In this document: piece after piece, positions 54,790 to 63,294 of the stretch
Layout: each line of letters starts with the position of its first letter
How positions within the stretch are numbered: the stretch's first letter is position 1
NCBI GenBank assembly: GCA_010671905.1
Contig: JAAHII010000001.1
Coordinates: 5,084,001-5,148,000 of the forward strand
DNA length: 64,000 nucleotides
Direction: 5' to 3'
Source: Leptolyngbya sp. SIOISBB
GTDB taxonomy: Bacteria > Cyanobacteriota > Cyanobacteriia > Phormidesmidales > Phormidesmidaceae
Position numbers and translations under genes: made by a program
Notes under the pieces: generated by a model
The model's database searches: none
Seen by the model: only the letters and a program-made list of their open reading frames with translations
What the model was told of the DNA's origin: nothing

Positions 54790-55497
54790 ATGGGCAAGCT
54801 CTTTAGCAAAATCTATACGGCCCTGCGCCACGAAATTTTATCCGGTCAGTTGTTGCCTGGAGAAAACCTGATTGAACAGAGCCTTGCTGATCGGTTTGCG
54901 GTTAGCCGTACGCCGATTCGAGAAGCGATTCGCCAACTGCAGCAGGAAGGCTTGATTGAGTCTGATAATCGTCATGGCATCCGAGTTGCTGTAATTACGA
55001 TCGCCGATGCCATTCACTTATATGACTGTCGCTTAGGGTTGGAACAAGTGGCGGCGATGGGGGCTTGCGAAAATGCGACGCCGCCACAATTAGAAGCCTT
55101 GGCCTACTGTTTAGCTCAAGCGCAATTGGCCGAGCCCCAACCGACGGCTCAATATCCACAAGAGTCTGCTGCTGCATCAGACAACCGCTTGCAGATTGAT
55201 CGCAGTTTTCACCATTTGATTGCGGAAGCTTCTGGTAATCCTTGGTTGGCCCAATTGTTGAGTCAGATTTTGAATAAGATGTCGCTGTTGGGCAGTACGG
55301 TCACCCACCGGAACCCGGCAGTCCTGGAAATTTGGGCAGAGCATCAGCGGATCGTCGATGCCATCATGGCGCGTGAGCCGCAGGTGGCCGCGATCGCGAT
55401 GCGTGATCACTTAATCGCCAGCAAAGCCCGTGTCGTGCAAGAACTGCAGGGATTGCAGTCAACTGCTGCACTGGGCAATTTACCAATTTCTAAGTGA
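54790..55497 (+). CDS. GntR-family regulator with FCD domain
   Basis: A 235-residue DNA-binding regulator. The N-terminal winged helix shows SGQLLPGENLIEQSLADRFAVSRTPIREAIRQLQQEGLIE. The FCD effector domain follows from about residue 80, with the metal-ligand Asp/His pattern (DRSFHHLIAEASGN, HQRIVDAI, MRDHL). FCD regulators sense small acids or sugars. A TTGTATACAA palindrome upstream of the NCS2 permease gene, 300 bp beyond this gene, is a candidate operator; purine or related uptake control is an inference. Confidence 0.85.
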   Translation: MGKLFSKIYTALRHEILSGQLLPGENLIEQSLADRFAVSRTPIREAIRQLQQEGLIESDNRHGIRVAVITIADAIHLYDCRLGLEQVAAMGACENATPPQLEALAYCLAQAQLAEPQPTAQYPQESAAASDNRLQIDRSFHHLIAEASGNPWLAQLLSQILNKMSLLGSTVTHRNPAVLEIWAEHQRIVDAIMAREPQVAAIAMRDHLIASKARVVQELQGLQSTAALGNLPISK

Positions 55498-55981
55498 CTT
55501 GATCGCTGTTTGCCTGTCGGCCTCGGTTGATTAGTCGAGGCTTCCAACTAACCGAGGACTGAGGCTCCAACTAGAGAGCTAGAGGGCTAGAGAGCTGATG
55601 GCCCAACTCCGGTCCGGTAGTTTGGTATTTCGATTCTACTGACCGATGTATTGACGCCCAAAATAGACGATTTTTTTGACCTTGAAAGCTGCTTGCAGAC
55701 GCTGCGCACGCGACAAACGTCAATATTTTCGGTGCTTTCTCTAAAGCGCGACGGATTATGTAACGTCAACTACCGATTCATTAGGGCCGATATTTTAGGT
55801 TGTATACAATCTTGGGGCTTTAATAAAAAACGCATTCAAGGTGTTGTTACTCGCGGATTTGTAAAGATTTGATCCTGGCGTTTTGGCTGCCAAGCTGTTT
55901 CTTTTCGCTAGGTTGAATTGGATTTCACTTTAACTAAGCAGCTCATTTAACTAAAAGGTTTTGTTTTGGAAAAACTTCATT
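55498..55981. other. Regulatory region before the permease gene
   Basis: It contains three CTAGAGRG-like 8-bp repeats at 55571-55594 and the palindrome at 55800-55809. No gene was recognised. Confidence 0.45.
55800..55809. promoter_or_regulatory. TTGTATACAA palindrome, candidate GntR/FCD operator
   Basis: A perfect 10-bp palindrome about 170 bp upstream of the permease start. TGTATACA-type palindromes are common operators of FadR/FCD-type GntR regulators. Only one copy is seen here. Confidence 0.4.
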
Positions 55982-57385
55982 ATGAATAACCCCGAAACCG
56001 CTTCCGAGGAGATGATGTCAGCAGAGGCGGCATCTGAAGAAGCCGTTGCTACGGCTGACATGATTTATGGCTTGGAAGATCGTCCCCCGCCACGAGACGC
56101 CTTTTTTGCCGCTATTCAGCATGTTTTTGCTTGTTTTGTTGGCATTATCACGCCTTCATTGATTATCGCTGGGGCGCTGGAGCTAGAGCCCGTAGATTCG
56201 GCTTACCTCGTCAGTATGTCGTTATTCGTTTCTGGTGTCGCGACATTCATCCAAGCGAGAACGTTTGGTCCTCTGGGTTCAGGGCTGTTGAGCATTCAGG
56301 GTACGAGCTTTGCCTTTATTGGCCCGGTGATTGGCGCTGGCACGGCGGTGATTGCCGCTGGGGGGACACCGCAAGCGGCTTTAGGCACCGTTTTTATGCT
56401 GTGCTTTTTGGGCTCCTTTGTCGAGATGTTTTTGAGTCGCTTCATTCAATTTGCCAGCAAAATCATTACCCCTCTGGTCACGGGTACGGTCGTGACGCTG
56501 ATTGGTCTCACGCTCATTAATGTCGGTTTGACCAGTATGGGAGGCGGTTTTGCCGCCCGTGGTGCGGGTACGTTTGGCAGTCCGCAGTACATTTTGCTGT
56601 CGCTGTTGGTGCTCGGCATTATTGTCGTTTTGAACAGTGTGCGTAGTGCCTTTTTGCGGATGTCGTCTGTGGCGATCGCGCTGATTGTCGGTTATATCAT
56701 CGCTATTCCGATGGGGCTAGTCGATTTTAGTAACCTGTCCAATCTGGGCGGCATTAATGTCCCGATTCCGTTCCGGTATGGTTTCGGCTTTAACTTTGCG
56801 GCGCTCATCCCATTTCTGTTTTTGTATGTCATCACCACCATTGAATCCACTGGGGATATGACCGCAACCTCCCTTTTGACCGGGCAGCCCATTAGTGGAC
56901 CTAAGTACATTAAGCGCATTAAGGGTGGACTCTTGGGTGACGGGTTTAACTCAGCATTGGCGGCTGTCTTCAATACGTTTCCCAATACGACCTTTAGTCA
57001 AAATAATGGTGTCATTCAACTAACGGGTATCGGTAGCCGTTATGTGGGGTACTACATTGCTGGCATCTTTGTGATTCTCGGCCTGGTACCGATAGTGGCA
57101 GGGGTCTTTCAGACGATTCCTCAACCGGTATTGGGCGGGGCCACGATTATTATGTTTGGCTCGGTCGCGGTGGCGGGGGTCAAAATTCTGCTATCCGTCA
57201 ATATGGACAAACGCGCCTCGATCATTCTCGCCACGTCATTAGGGCTGGGATTAGGCGTCAGCGTCGTGCCTGACATTTTGGATCAGATGCCGCCGCTGGT
57301 GAAGAGTATTTTCTCATCTGGGATTAGCACCGGTGGCATCACGGCTCTCTTCTTGAATATGGTATTGCCGGGTTCCCGAGAATAA
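55982..57385 (+). CDS. NCS2 nucleobase (xanthine/uric acid-type) permease
   Basis: A 467-residue membrane transporter with about 12-14 spans. The NCS2 signatures are clear: VASVGT region replaced here by SIQGTSFAFIGPVI, IESTGDMTATS, and the xanthine/uric-acid-type NTFPNTTFSQNNGVIQLTG. The start was chosen at ATG 55982 (MNNPETASEE); the frame is open to 55961. It likely imports xanthine or uric acid with a proton or sodium. It is followed by a terminator at 57414. Confidence 0.92.
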   Translation: MNNPETASEEMMSAEAASEEAVATADMIYGLEDRPPPRDAFFAAIQHVFACFVGIITPSLIIAGALELEPVDSAYLVSMSLFVSGVATFIQARTFGPLGSGLLSIQGTSFAFIGPVIGAGTAVIAAGGTPQAALGTVFMLCFLGSFVEMFLSRFIQFASKIITPLVTGTVVTLIGLTLINVGLTSMGGGFAARGAGTFGSPQYILLSLLVLGIIVVLNSVRSAFLRMSSVAIALIVGYIIAIPMGLVDFSNLSNLGGINVPIPFRYGFGFNFAALIPFLFLYVITTIESTGDMTATSLLTGQPISGPKYIKRIKGGLLGDGFNSALAAVFNTFPNTTFSQNNGVIQLTGIGSRYVGYYIAGIFVILGLVPIVAGVFQTIPQPVLGGATIIMFGSVAVAGVKILLSVNMDKRASIILATSLGLGLGVSVVPDILDQMPPLVKSIFSSGISTGGITALFLNMVLPGSRE

Positions 57386-57413
57386 GGTTTACAGATCTCT
57401 CCTGAATCGAATC

Positions 57414-57448
57414 AGTTCCAGTTTCTTTGAGAGGCTGGAACTTTTTTT
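57414..57448 (+). terminator. Intrinsic terminator
   Basis: An 8-bp stem (AGTTCCAG at 57414-57421 with CTGGAACT at 57435-57442) is followed by a run of T. It lies 29 bp after the permease stop. Confidence 0.85.
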
Positions 57449-57474
57449 GAGGATGCGCGGTTGGCTATAGCAGA

Positions 57475-57502
57475 AGTCGGAGGTCGGAAGTCGGAAGTCG
57501 GA
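57475..57502. repeat. Short tandem repeat (TCGGAAG)
   Basis: Four near-copies of the 7-bp unit (A/G)GTCGGA occur in a row, downstream of the permease terminator. Function unknown. Confidence 0.7.
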
Positions 57503-57641
57503 ATTACAAGGCATGCCAGAAAGTCGTTTTAACAATTTAGTGAGCGGGCATCAGAAGGGAATGCTGCTTGCTGCTGTTGCGATCGCTTCATCCCGACCGA
57601 TCTACAGGACTAAAGTGTCGGCATGGTTACCGGTTCTCTTC

Positions 57642-58691
57642 TTACACTGTTGCCAGGTCAATTCGTTGCCCTGCTTGATTGAGGGATTGAGATAACGCCA
57701 CCAAAATTTTGACCAAATCAGCACCGACTTGTCCTGACGAGATGGCAGAGTCTTTTTGGTGAGTGACACAGTCGATAAAGTGCTCACAGACTTGCTTGAG
57801 CGGTTCACCGGCAGGAATATCAATCACTTGGCGGTCTAGGTTGGTGGGGATGAAGTAAGCTCCCTGAGGTTCAAACTCGCCCTGCTGCAGGACGAGCGGT
57901 GCCGCGGACTGCATTTCATCAAATAGGAGCGTGCCGCGATCGCCCACTATCCCCAGACGTCTCTGTTTATCAGGGTTGGCCCAGCTGACGTGAATCGTTG
58001 CCTGAAAGCCACTTTCATAGAACAACTGCAGCCAGGCGACATCCGCCAGACCTTGGGGAAAGTGCGGTTCGGCAGGGCGATCATCCTGGAGCCAGATTTG
58101 ACCTTGAGCCGCCACCGCGATCGGCATTTCCCCCAGCCAATGGTTAAAGATCGCGATGTCATGAATGGCCAGATCCCACAGGGCATCGACATCGGGACGC
58201 ACAGGACCAAGATTGGTGCGGGTGGCGTAGCCGTAGCGCAAAGTCCCTAATGGCTGGTCGGCCAAAACCGCTTGTCCCTGCTGTACGACGGGATGGAATA
58301 GGTAAGTGTGATCAATCACCAATTGCACGCCGTGGTCGGCGGCCAGTTCACATAGCTCCTCACATTCTGCAACGTTTAGGGTTAGCGGCTTTTCGGCGAG
58401 GACGTGTTTGCCGTTGTTGAGCGCTGTTTTGATCAAGCTGTAATGGGTGGCGGCGGGGGTGGCGATCGCTACCGCATTGATGTTGGGGTCAGCCAAGACG
58501 GCCTCGGCATCTGCGGTGACTGCAATCGTTGGCGACAGGTTGAATTTGTCACGGATCATGGCGTGCTGGTCGGTACGAGGTTCCACGACAGCGACAACGT
58601 CAACGTCATCTAAGGATAGAAAGTTTCTCAACAGATGATTGCCCCAGCGCCCTACACCAAATTGGGCTAATCGGATGCGATCGCTTGTCAT
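57642..58691 (-). CDS. Gfo/Idh/MocA-family oxidoreductase
   Basis: A 349-residue NAD(P)-dependent dehydrogenase. The Rossmann start is LAQFGVGRWGNHLLRNF; then AIATPAATHYSLIKTALNNGKHVLAEKPL (catalytic Lys of EKP) and VDHTYLFHP. GLSxxxDLAIHDI-type (ALWDLAIHDIAIFNHWLG) places the second catalytic residue. The substrate (an oxidised sugar or cyclitol) is unknown. It is divergent from glmS. Confidence 0.9.
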   Translation of the reverse strand: MTSDRIRLAQFGVGRWGNHLLRNFLSLDDVDVVAVVEPRTDQHAMIRDKFNLSPTIAVTADAEAVLADPNINAVAIATPAATHYSLIKTALNNGKHVLAEKPLTLNVAECEELCELAADHGVQLVIDHTYLFHPVVQQGQAVLADQPLGTLRYGYATRTNLGPVRPDVDALWDLAIHDIAIFNHWLGEMPIAVAAQGQIWLQDDRPAEPHFPQGLADVAWLQLFYESGFQATIHVSWANPDKQRRLGIVGDRGTLLFDEMQSAAPLVLQQGEFEPQGAYFIPTNLDRQVIDIPAGEPLKQVCEHFIDCVTHQKDSAISSGQVGADLVKILVALSQSLNQAGQRIDLATV

Positions 58692-59063
58692 AGTGACTCC
58701 TGCGTAAGGTGGCTACAGTTCGCGGCTAGGCGATTGGTGAGGCCCCGTTCCGGTTTCAAAATGCCCGTTATGGGTAATCGATCTTGCACCCCTCTGAGAA
58801 TTCTGATGATTCTCCCAACTTTCCGTTCTGTTTTAGCGAGCAATTGATCCCCGACCTCGGCAGATAAGTTGTATTATTCTCATCCATATGTGCCTCATGA
58901 TGAGATGAACCATGAGGCGCGCGGTTCATTATGGAGTTCACGATCCATATAGAACTCATCTCAGTTCGTACAGTTGGGCAAAGAGGCGATCATCATCGTC
59001 CTTTAGAGCTGCGGCGAAACTCTCTTCGCGTTGGCGACATCGTTCATTTAAGGAGCAACTTCT
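58692..59063. other. Divergent region before glmS, 372 bp
   Basis: It contains the promoter of the oxidoreductase (minus) and the structured leader of glmS (58892-58963). A TATTAT at 58872-58877 could be a -10 element for glmS. Confidence 0.5.
58892..58963 (+). promoter_or_regulatory. glmS leader with overlapping inverted repeats
   Basis: About 100-170 bases before the glmS ATG are several complementary pairs. TGAGATG (58901-58907) pairs with CATCTCA (58957-58963), AACC (58908-58911) with GGTT (58923-58926), and TATGGA (58930-58935) with TCCATA (58944-58949). Together these form a possible three-way junction. Competing pairs are GCCTCAT (58892-58898) with ATGAGGC (58912-58918), and GAGTTC (58934-58939) with GAACTC (58952-58957). 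Mutually exclusive folds would allow RNA switching. No known riboswitch class is recognised, and DNA operators are an alternative. Confidence 0.35.
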
Positions 59064-60836
59064 ATGTGCGGCATTGTTGGTTATATCGGCACGCGCCCCG
59101 CTAGCGACATTTTGATGGAAGGGCTCCAAAAGCTGGAGTATCGCGGTTATGACTCAGCGGGCCTCGCGACCGTGCTCGAAGGCGAATTGGCATGCGTGCG
59201 GGCCAAAGGCAAGCTCCAAAATTTGGCCGATAAGTTGGAGGGGCTGGAAAATCCGGCGCGGTTGGGCATTGGTCATACCCGTTGGGCCACCCACGGCAAA
59301 CCCGAAGAATACAACGCCCACCCACACACGGACACCTATCGCCGGATTGCGGTCGTACAGAATGGGATTGTTGAGAATTATCGAGAGCTACGAGAAACCC
59401 TGAAAGCTAAGGGGCACGAGTTCCGTTCTGATACGGATACGGAGGTTATTCCCCACCTCATTGCCGAAAACCTGAAGCAGCTGACGGCGTCTGATTCTAT
59501 TGAGGAAAATCCGTTTTTTGAAGCGGTGCGCCTTAGCGTGAATCAATTGGAGGGCGCATTTGCCCTCGCGATGATTAATGCCGACTATCCCGACGACCTG
59601 ATTGTGGTGCGGCAGCAGGCCCCGTTGGTGATTGGGTTCGGCCAGGGAGAGTTTTTCTGCGCGTCCGATACACCGGCGATCGTGCCCCACACCCGCGCGG
59701 TGCTGCCGTTAGAAAATGGGGAATTGGCGAAACTGACGCCACTAGGTGTTGAGGTGTATACCTTTGCCGGCGATCGCCTGAAAAAGCGGCCCTTTTCCCT
59801 TAATTGGAACCCCATCATGGTGGAAAAGCAGGGCTTCAAACACTTCATGCTCAAGGAAATTTACGAGCAGCCGGGGGTCGTTCGCACCTGTTTAGAAACC
59901 TATTTAGACACGGCTTGGTCGAGCGATCGCCAGACTCCTCCAGTCACTTTGGGCTTAGCTGATGACCTCTTGACCGACCTGGAACATGTGCAAATCGTCG
60001 CCTGTGGCACCAGTTGGCATGCCAGCTTAGTGGGGCAATATTTGCTGGAGCAATTGGCAGGCATTCCTACCCGGGTGCAATATGCGTCTGAGTTCCGCTA
60101 TTCCCCTTCACCGTTGACTCGCCATACTCTCACTATTGGCGTGACTCAGTCTGGTGAAACCGCCGACACCCTTGCGGCGTTGGAGATGGAGCAAAATCGT
60201 CGCCAAGCCTCCCCCGATCCGGCCCTAGCGCCTCGCATGTTGGGCATTACCAACCGGCCTGAAAGTTCCTTGTCGCGATTGGTGCCCCACATCATCGATA
60301 CCCACGCCGGGATTGAAATTGGCGTCGCTGCGACGAAGACTTTCATTGCCCAAGTCATGGCGTTTTACTTCCTCGCGCTGGATTTGGCCTACCGTCGTCA
60401 AACCCTGCCGCTGGATCGCATTGAGCAAATCATTGAAGATTTGCGGCAAATGCCGGGGCAGATCGAAGCCGTTCTTGAAAGCCAAGAGCGCTACATCGAG
60501 GAACTCGCCCATGAGTTCAACGAAACCCAGGATTTCATTTTCTTAGGGCGCGGCATCAACTTCCCCATTGCTCTGGAAGGGGCGCTGAAGCTGAAGGAAA
60601 TCAGCTACATTCACGCGGAAGGGTACCCTGCGGGCGAAATGAAGCACGGCCCGATCGCGCTGTTGGATGCCAAGGTGCCGGTAGTGGCGATCGCCATGCC
60701 TGGTTCTGTGTATGACAAGGTACTCTCCAATGCCCAGGAAGCGAAGGCCCGTGATGCCCAACTCATCGGCGTCGTGCCGCTAAATGACGAAGAAGCGGAA
60801 TTCACATTTGATTCCTTGCTGCCAGTCCCCCCGTAG
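59064..60836 (+). CDS. glmS: Glucosamine-6-phosphate synthase GlmS, frame broken near the 3' end
   Basis: Makes glucosamine-6-phosphate from fructose-6-phosphate and glutamine, the first step to UDP-GlcNAc and peptidoglycan. The glutaminase half has catalytic Cys2 (MCGIVGYIG), HTRWATHG and NGIVEN. The isomerase half has two SIS domains ([71 protein letters not shown]). The frame ends early at the TAG at 60834-60836 after LLPVPP. A C run at 60827-60832 has six C where seven would continue as [20 protein letters not shown] to LAKSVTVE and TAA at 60959-60961 (632 residues). The missing 42 residues close the active site and GlmS is essential, so a sequencing error is likely unless another glmS exists. 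Confidence 0.95.
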   Translation: MCGIVGYIGTRPASDILMEGLQKLEYRGYDSAGLATVLEGELACVRAKGKLQNLADKLEGLENPARLGIGHTRWATHGKPEEYNAHPHTDTYRRIAVVQNGIVENYRELRETLKAKGHEFRSDTDTEVIPHLIAENLKQLTASDSIEENPFFEAVRLSVNQLEGAFALAMINADYPDDLIVVRQQAPLVIGFGQGEFFCASDTPAIVPHTRAVLPLENGELAKLTPLGVEVYTFAGDRLKKRPFSLNWNPIMVEKQGFKHFMLKEIYEQPGVVRTCLETYLDTAWSSDRQTPPVTLGLADDLLTDLEHVQIVACGTSWHASLVGQYLLEQLAGIPTRVQYASEFRYSPSPLTRHTLTIGVTQSGETADTLAALEMEQNRRQASPDPALAPRMLGITNRPESSLSRLVPHIIDTHAGIEIGVAATKTFIAQVMAFYFLALDLAYRRQTLPLDRIEQIIEDLRQMPGQIEAVLESQERYIEELAHEFNETQDFIFLGRGINFPIALEGALKLKEISYIHAEGYPAGEMKHGPIALLDAKVPVVAIAMPGSVYDKVLSNAQEAKARDAQLIGVVPLNDEEAEFTFDSLLPVPP

Positions 60837-60961
60837 ATGAATTGATTTCGCCAATTCTGACGGTAATTCCGCTGCAATTGCTGGCCTACCACATTGCCGC
60901 GCGACGCGGTCTCGATGTGGATCAGCCGCGTAACCTCGCCAAGTCGGTGACGGTCGAGTAA
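60690..60961 (+). repeat. First copy of the glmS 3'-end duplication
   Basis: 272 bp aligned without gaps (except one missing C) to 61961-62233. The differences are mostly at third codon positions, so the copies diverged while both coded for protein. Confidence 0.9.
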
Positions 60962-61088
60962 GCAAACTCCAGAAGGGAAGTAAATAAGAGATTTGAAAAG
61001 TTTTTGATCAGTCCAGCGCAGATTAGGATGCCTGGACTACTATTTCTCCTGAGGTTTTCGGATCTAATTTGCTACCCATTGCTTGCTT

Positions 61089-61796
61089 ATGTTTGAAACG
61101 TTCAATCAAGTTCATGATGGTTTTCTTTTCGTCGCTATATTCTTGGCAGCGATCACCGTGGTTTCAACCAAATTCCTGGGCTCAGACTTTAATTGGTTTT
61201 ACGGTAAAGCGATAGGGATTTTATTGATCAGTCATCAAATTTACTTCCATTGCATGCATATTTGGATTTTGCATACTTATACTGTGCAAAAATGTTTACC
61301 CTTACATCTGTGTAGTCTGTCTGTTTTTGTGGTTGCCATTGCCTTGATAACAGATGCTCAAAGAATAATTAATGCTGCACTCGTTTGGTCTCCAGCAGCA
61401 GCCATGCTTGGTCTATTATTTCCTGCCTTGGAAAATGCCCCCTGGAATAGCTTTTCGGTTCTTGAGTTTTTTTGGAGTCATATTCTCGTTTTAGTGGGAG
61501 TTCTATATTTAGCTTTGCAAGAAAACTTCAACTTGAGCCTGAAAAAAATTCCAGTTTATTGTTCATCATTGATTATTTTGAGTCTTGCTTTTGTCTATCC
61601 ACTGAATAGGTTGCTTGATGCAAATTATATGTATCTTCAAAAATTGGCCGAGCCTGGCCCCATGTCCGCCTTCCCAGCTCCGCCCGGACAAATTCCCGTG
61701 TTTATGTTGCTTTTTCTGCTCCTAAGTACAATTCAGTATTGTTTTTACATTTCGCTGAGAAGGTTATTGAAAATTGAAAGCGTTCACGTGTTGTAG
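61089..61796 (+). CDS. YwaF-like (TIGR02206 type) integral membrane protein
   Basis: A 235-residue protein with seven predicted membrane spans and the family-like motifs LPLHLCSLSVFVVAIALI and LEFFWSHILVLVGVLYLALQEN. Function unknown. The frame is open from 61083 (TTG), but ATG 61089 (MFETFNQVHDG) is the likely start. Base and codon use are visibly more AT-rich than in glmS, which suggests recent acquisition. It lies between the two glmS 3' copies. Confidence 0.75.
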   Translation: MFETFNQVHDGFLFVAIFLAAITVVSTKFLGSDFNWFYGKAIGILLISHQIYFHCMHIWILHTYTVQKCLPLHLCSLSVFVVAIALITDAQRIINAALVWSPAAAMLGLLFPALENAPWNSFSVLEFFWSHILVLVGVLYLALQENFNLSLKKIPVYCSSLIILSLAFVYPLNRLLDANYMYLQKLAEPGPMSAFPAPPGQIPVFMLLFLLLSTIQYCFYISLRRLLKIESVHVL

Positions 61797-61960
61797 CTTA
61801 GGTGCTGTGTAGATTAATTGAAGCATTGGCGGAACCCAAGAAAAACATTTCGGCTGTTAGGTTGAGGACTATTTTGTCCCCGTGCTGAGGAGCAAGATTG
61901 ACCCGCTTAAAAGCACCGGATCAAACATTTACTAGACAGGTTAGAAGCAGACTGCTTGGA

Positions 61961-62233
61961 ATCGCCATGTCGGGTACTGTGTATGACAAGGTGCTGTCGA
62001 ATGCTCAAGAAGCCAAGGCACAGGATGCCTAACTCATCGGCGTGGTGTCGTTAAATGATGAGGAAGCGGAATTTACCTGTGATTCTCTCTTGCCAGTGCC
62101 CCCGGTGGATGAATTGATTTCGCCGATTCTGACGGTGATTCCGCTGCCGTTGCTGGCTTATCACATCGCCGCGCGGCGCGGTTTGGATGTCGATCAGCCG
62201 CGTAACCTCGCCAAGTCGGTGACAGTAGAATAA
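61961..62233 (+). pseudogene. Partial second copy of the glmS 3' end
   Basis: This copy covers the last 90 codons of glmS ([21 protein letters not shown] to LAKSVTVE). It has an in-frame TAA (codon CAA in the first copy) at 62008-62010, and otherwise an intact [17 protein letters not shown] junction, without the indel of the first copy. No start codon or upstream glmS part is present. It is a remnant of duplication, recombination or a former second glmS. Confidence 0.88.
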
Positions 62234-62354
62234 GAGACTAAGGGCCAGCGATCGCCCATTAGATGTTGCCTGAATTAGTCTGATTGGCTGATTTGCAAAG
62301 ATTAACGTGCGATCGCTGGTTGCCTGAAGGTCGTGTCTCTTAACCGGTGTCATC

Positions 62355-62648
62355 ATGACGATGCTGTTGGAAACGCTGCAAAGCCAGAAGGCGCAGATTC
62401 TGGAGATTGCCGATAAATATGGGGCCAGCAACATTCGGGTGTTTGGCTCGGTGGCGCGAGGCGAAGCCAATGGAGACAGTGATATTGACTTGTTGGTAGA
62501 CCTGGAACCGGGGCGAAGTCTGCTGGATCATATTGGTCTGATGCAAGATTTGGCTGATTTGCTGGGGCGATCGGTGGATGTGGCGACGCCGTCAGCTTTG
62601 CACGAACGGATAAAAGATCGGGTCATGCAGGATGCCATCCCACTATGA
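62355..62648 (+). CDS. mntA: MntA-type nucleotidyltransferase antitoxin
   Basis: A 97-residue minimal nucleotidyltransferase. The motif GSVARGEANGDSDIDLLVD has the paired acids of the NTase active site. MntA antitoxins AMPylate the HEPN toxin HepT and thereby neutralise it. The stop overlaps the hepT start (ATGA at 62645-62648), the usual coupling of this system. Confidence 0.9.
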   Translation: MTMLLETLQSQKAQILEIADKYGASNIRVFGSVARGEANGDSDIDLLVDLEPGRSLLDHIGLMQDLADLLGRSVDVATPSALHERIKDRVMQDAIPL

Positions 62649-62992
62649 AAGACGATGGCCTTTATCTCGAAAATATCTTGGAATGCATTCAGCGCATTGA
62701 GAGTTACGTGGCTGAGGGCAAAGAAGCTTTTATGAGTAATTCCATGATCCAGGATGCGGTCATTCGCAACTTCGAGATTATTGGCGAGGCCACCAAGCGG
62801 CTTTCGTCAGGGGTGAAACAGGAAAATACTGACATTCCCTGGCGACAGATGGCGGGGTTTCGTGATGTGCTTATTCACGATTATCTGAGCGTGGATATGG
62901 CTGAAGTGTGGTCTGTGGTGGAGCGTGATCTCCCGACTATCAAGCCATTATTGCTGAACGTTTTACAGCGGTTTGAGCGGCGTTCTGATTAA
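62645..62992 (+). CDS. hepT: HepT-type HEPN ribonuclease toxin
   Basis: A 115-residue HEPN toxin. The catalytic RX4H motif with following Tyr is present in RDVLIHDY. NFEIIGEATKRLS is typical of the family. HEPN toxins cleave tRNA or other RNA, and the Tyr is the AMPylation site of MntA. It ends about 300 bp before the Uma2 gene. Confidence 0.92.
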   Translation: MKDDGLYLENILECIQRIESYVAEGKEAFMSNSMIQDAVIRNFEIIGEATKRLSSGVKQENTDIPWRQMAGFRDVLIHDYLSVDMAEVWSVVERDLPTIKPLLLNVLQRFERRSD

Positions 62993-63084
62993 TGCGAGCT
63001 GGCGATTAAGGACATCCGATTTTGCTCGGTCCAGCCTAGATGTAAATTAGCGTCAGTTCGGGTTAAGCAGAAACCTGTTACTTT

Positions 63085-63167
63085 CCCCTCCGTGGGAGGG
63101 GTTGATGGGGTGGGTGCAGCCGTTTTGGAACCCACCCCGTCCTTCGGACACCCCTCCGCTGGAGGGG
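63085..63167. repeat. Palindromic repeat cluster (three hairpins)
   Basis: There are three nested stem-loops: CCCCTCCGTGGGAGGGG (63085-63101), ATGGGGTGGGT with ACCCACCCC (63105-63115 and 63130-63138), and CCCCTCCGCTGGAGGGG (63151-63167). The pattern is like the dispersed extragenic palindromes of cyanobacteria. A TCGGGTTAA direct repeat occurs on both sides (63058-63066 and 63216-63224), possibly a target duplication of a small non-autonomous element. Confidence 0.75.
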
Positions 63168-63294
63168 ATGAGCCCTTGAGGTGTTGAAAAGATCCTCATT
63201 GCCCTTATCCCGAACTCGGGTTAAATTAGCTCGCCATCTAGCGAAGAGCGTGACAGTAAAATAGAAACGCTGTCACCTACGAGGATGCGGAGTC

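Noticed and set aside
60962-62354. A complete Tn7-like element after glmS
   Set aside because: No Tn7 transposition genes or end repeats are visible; only the location and the duplication recall glmS-linked insertion.
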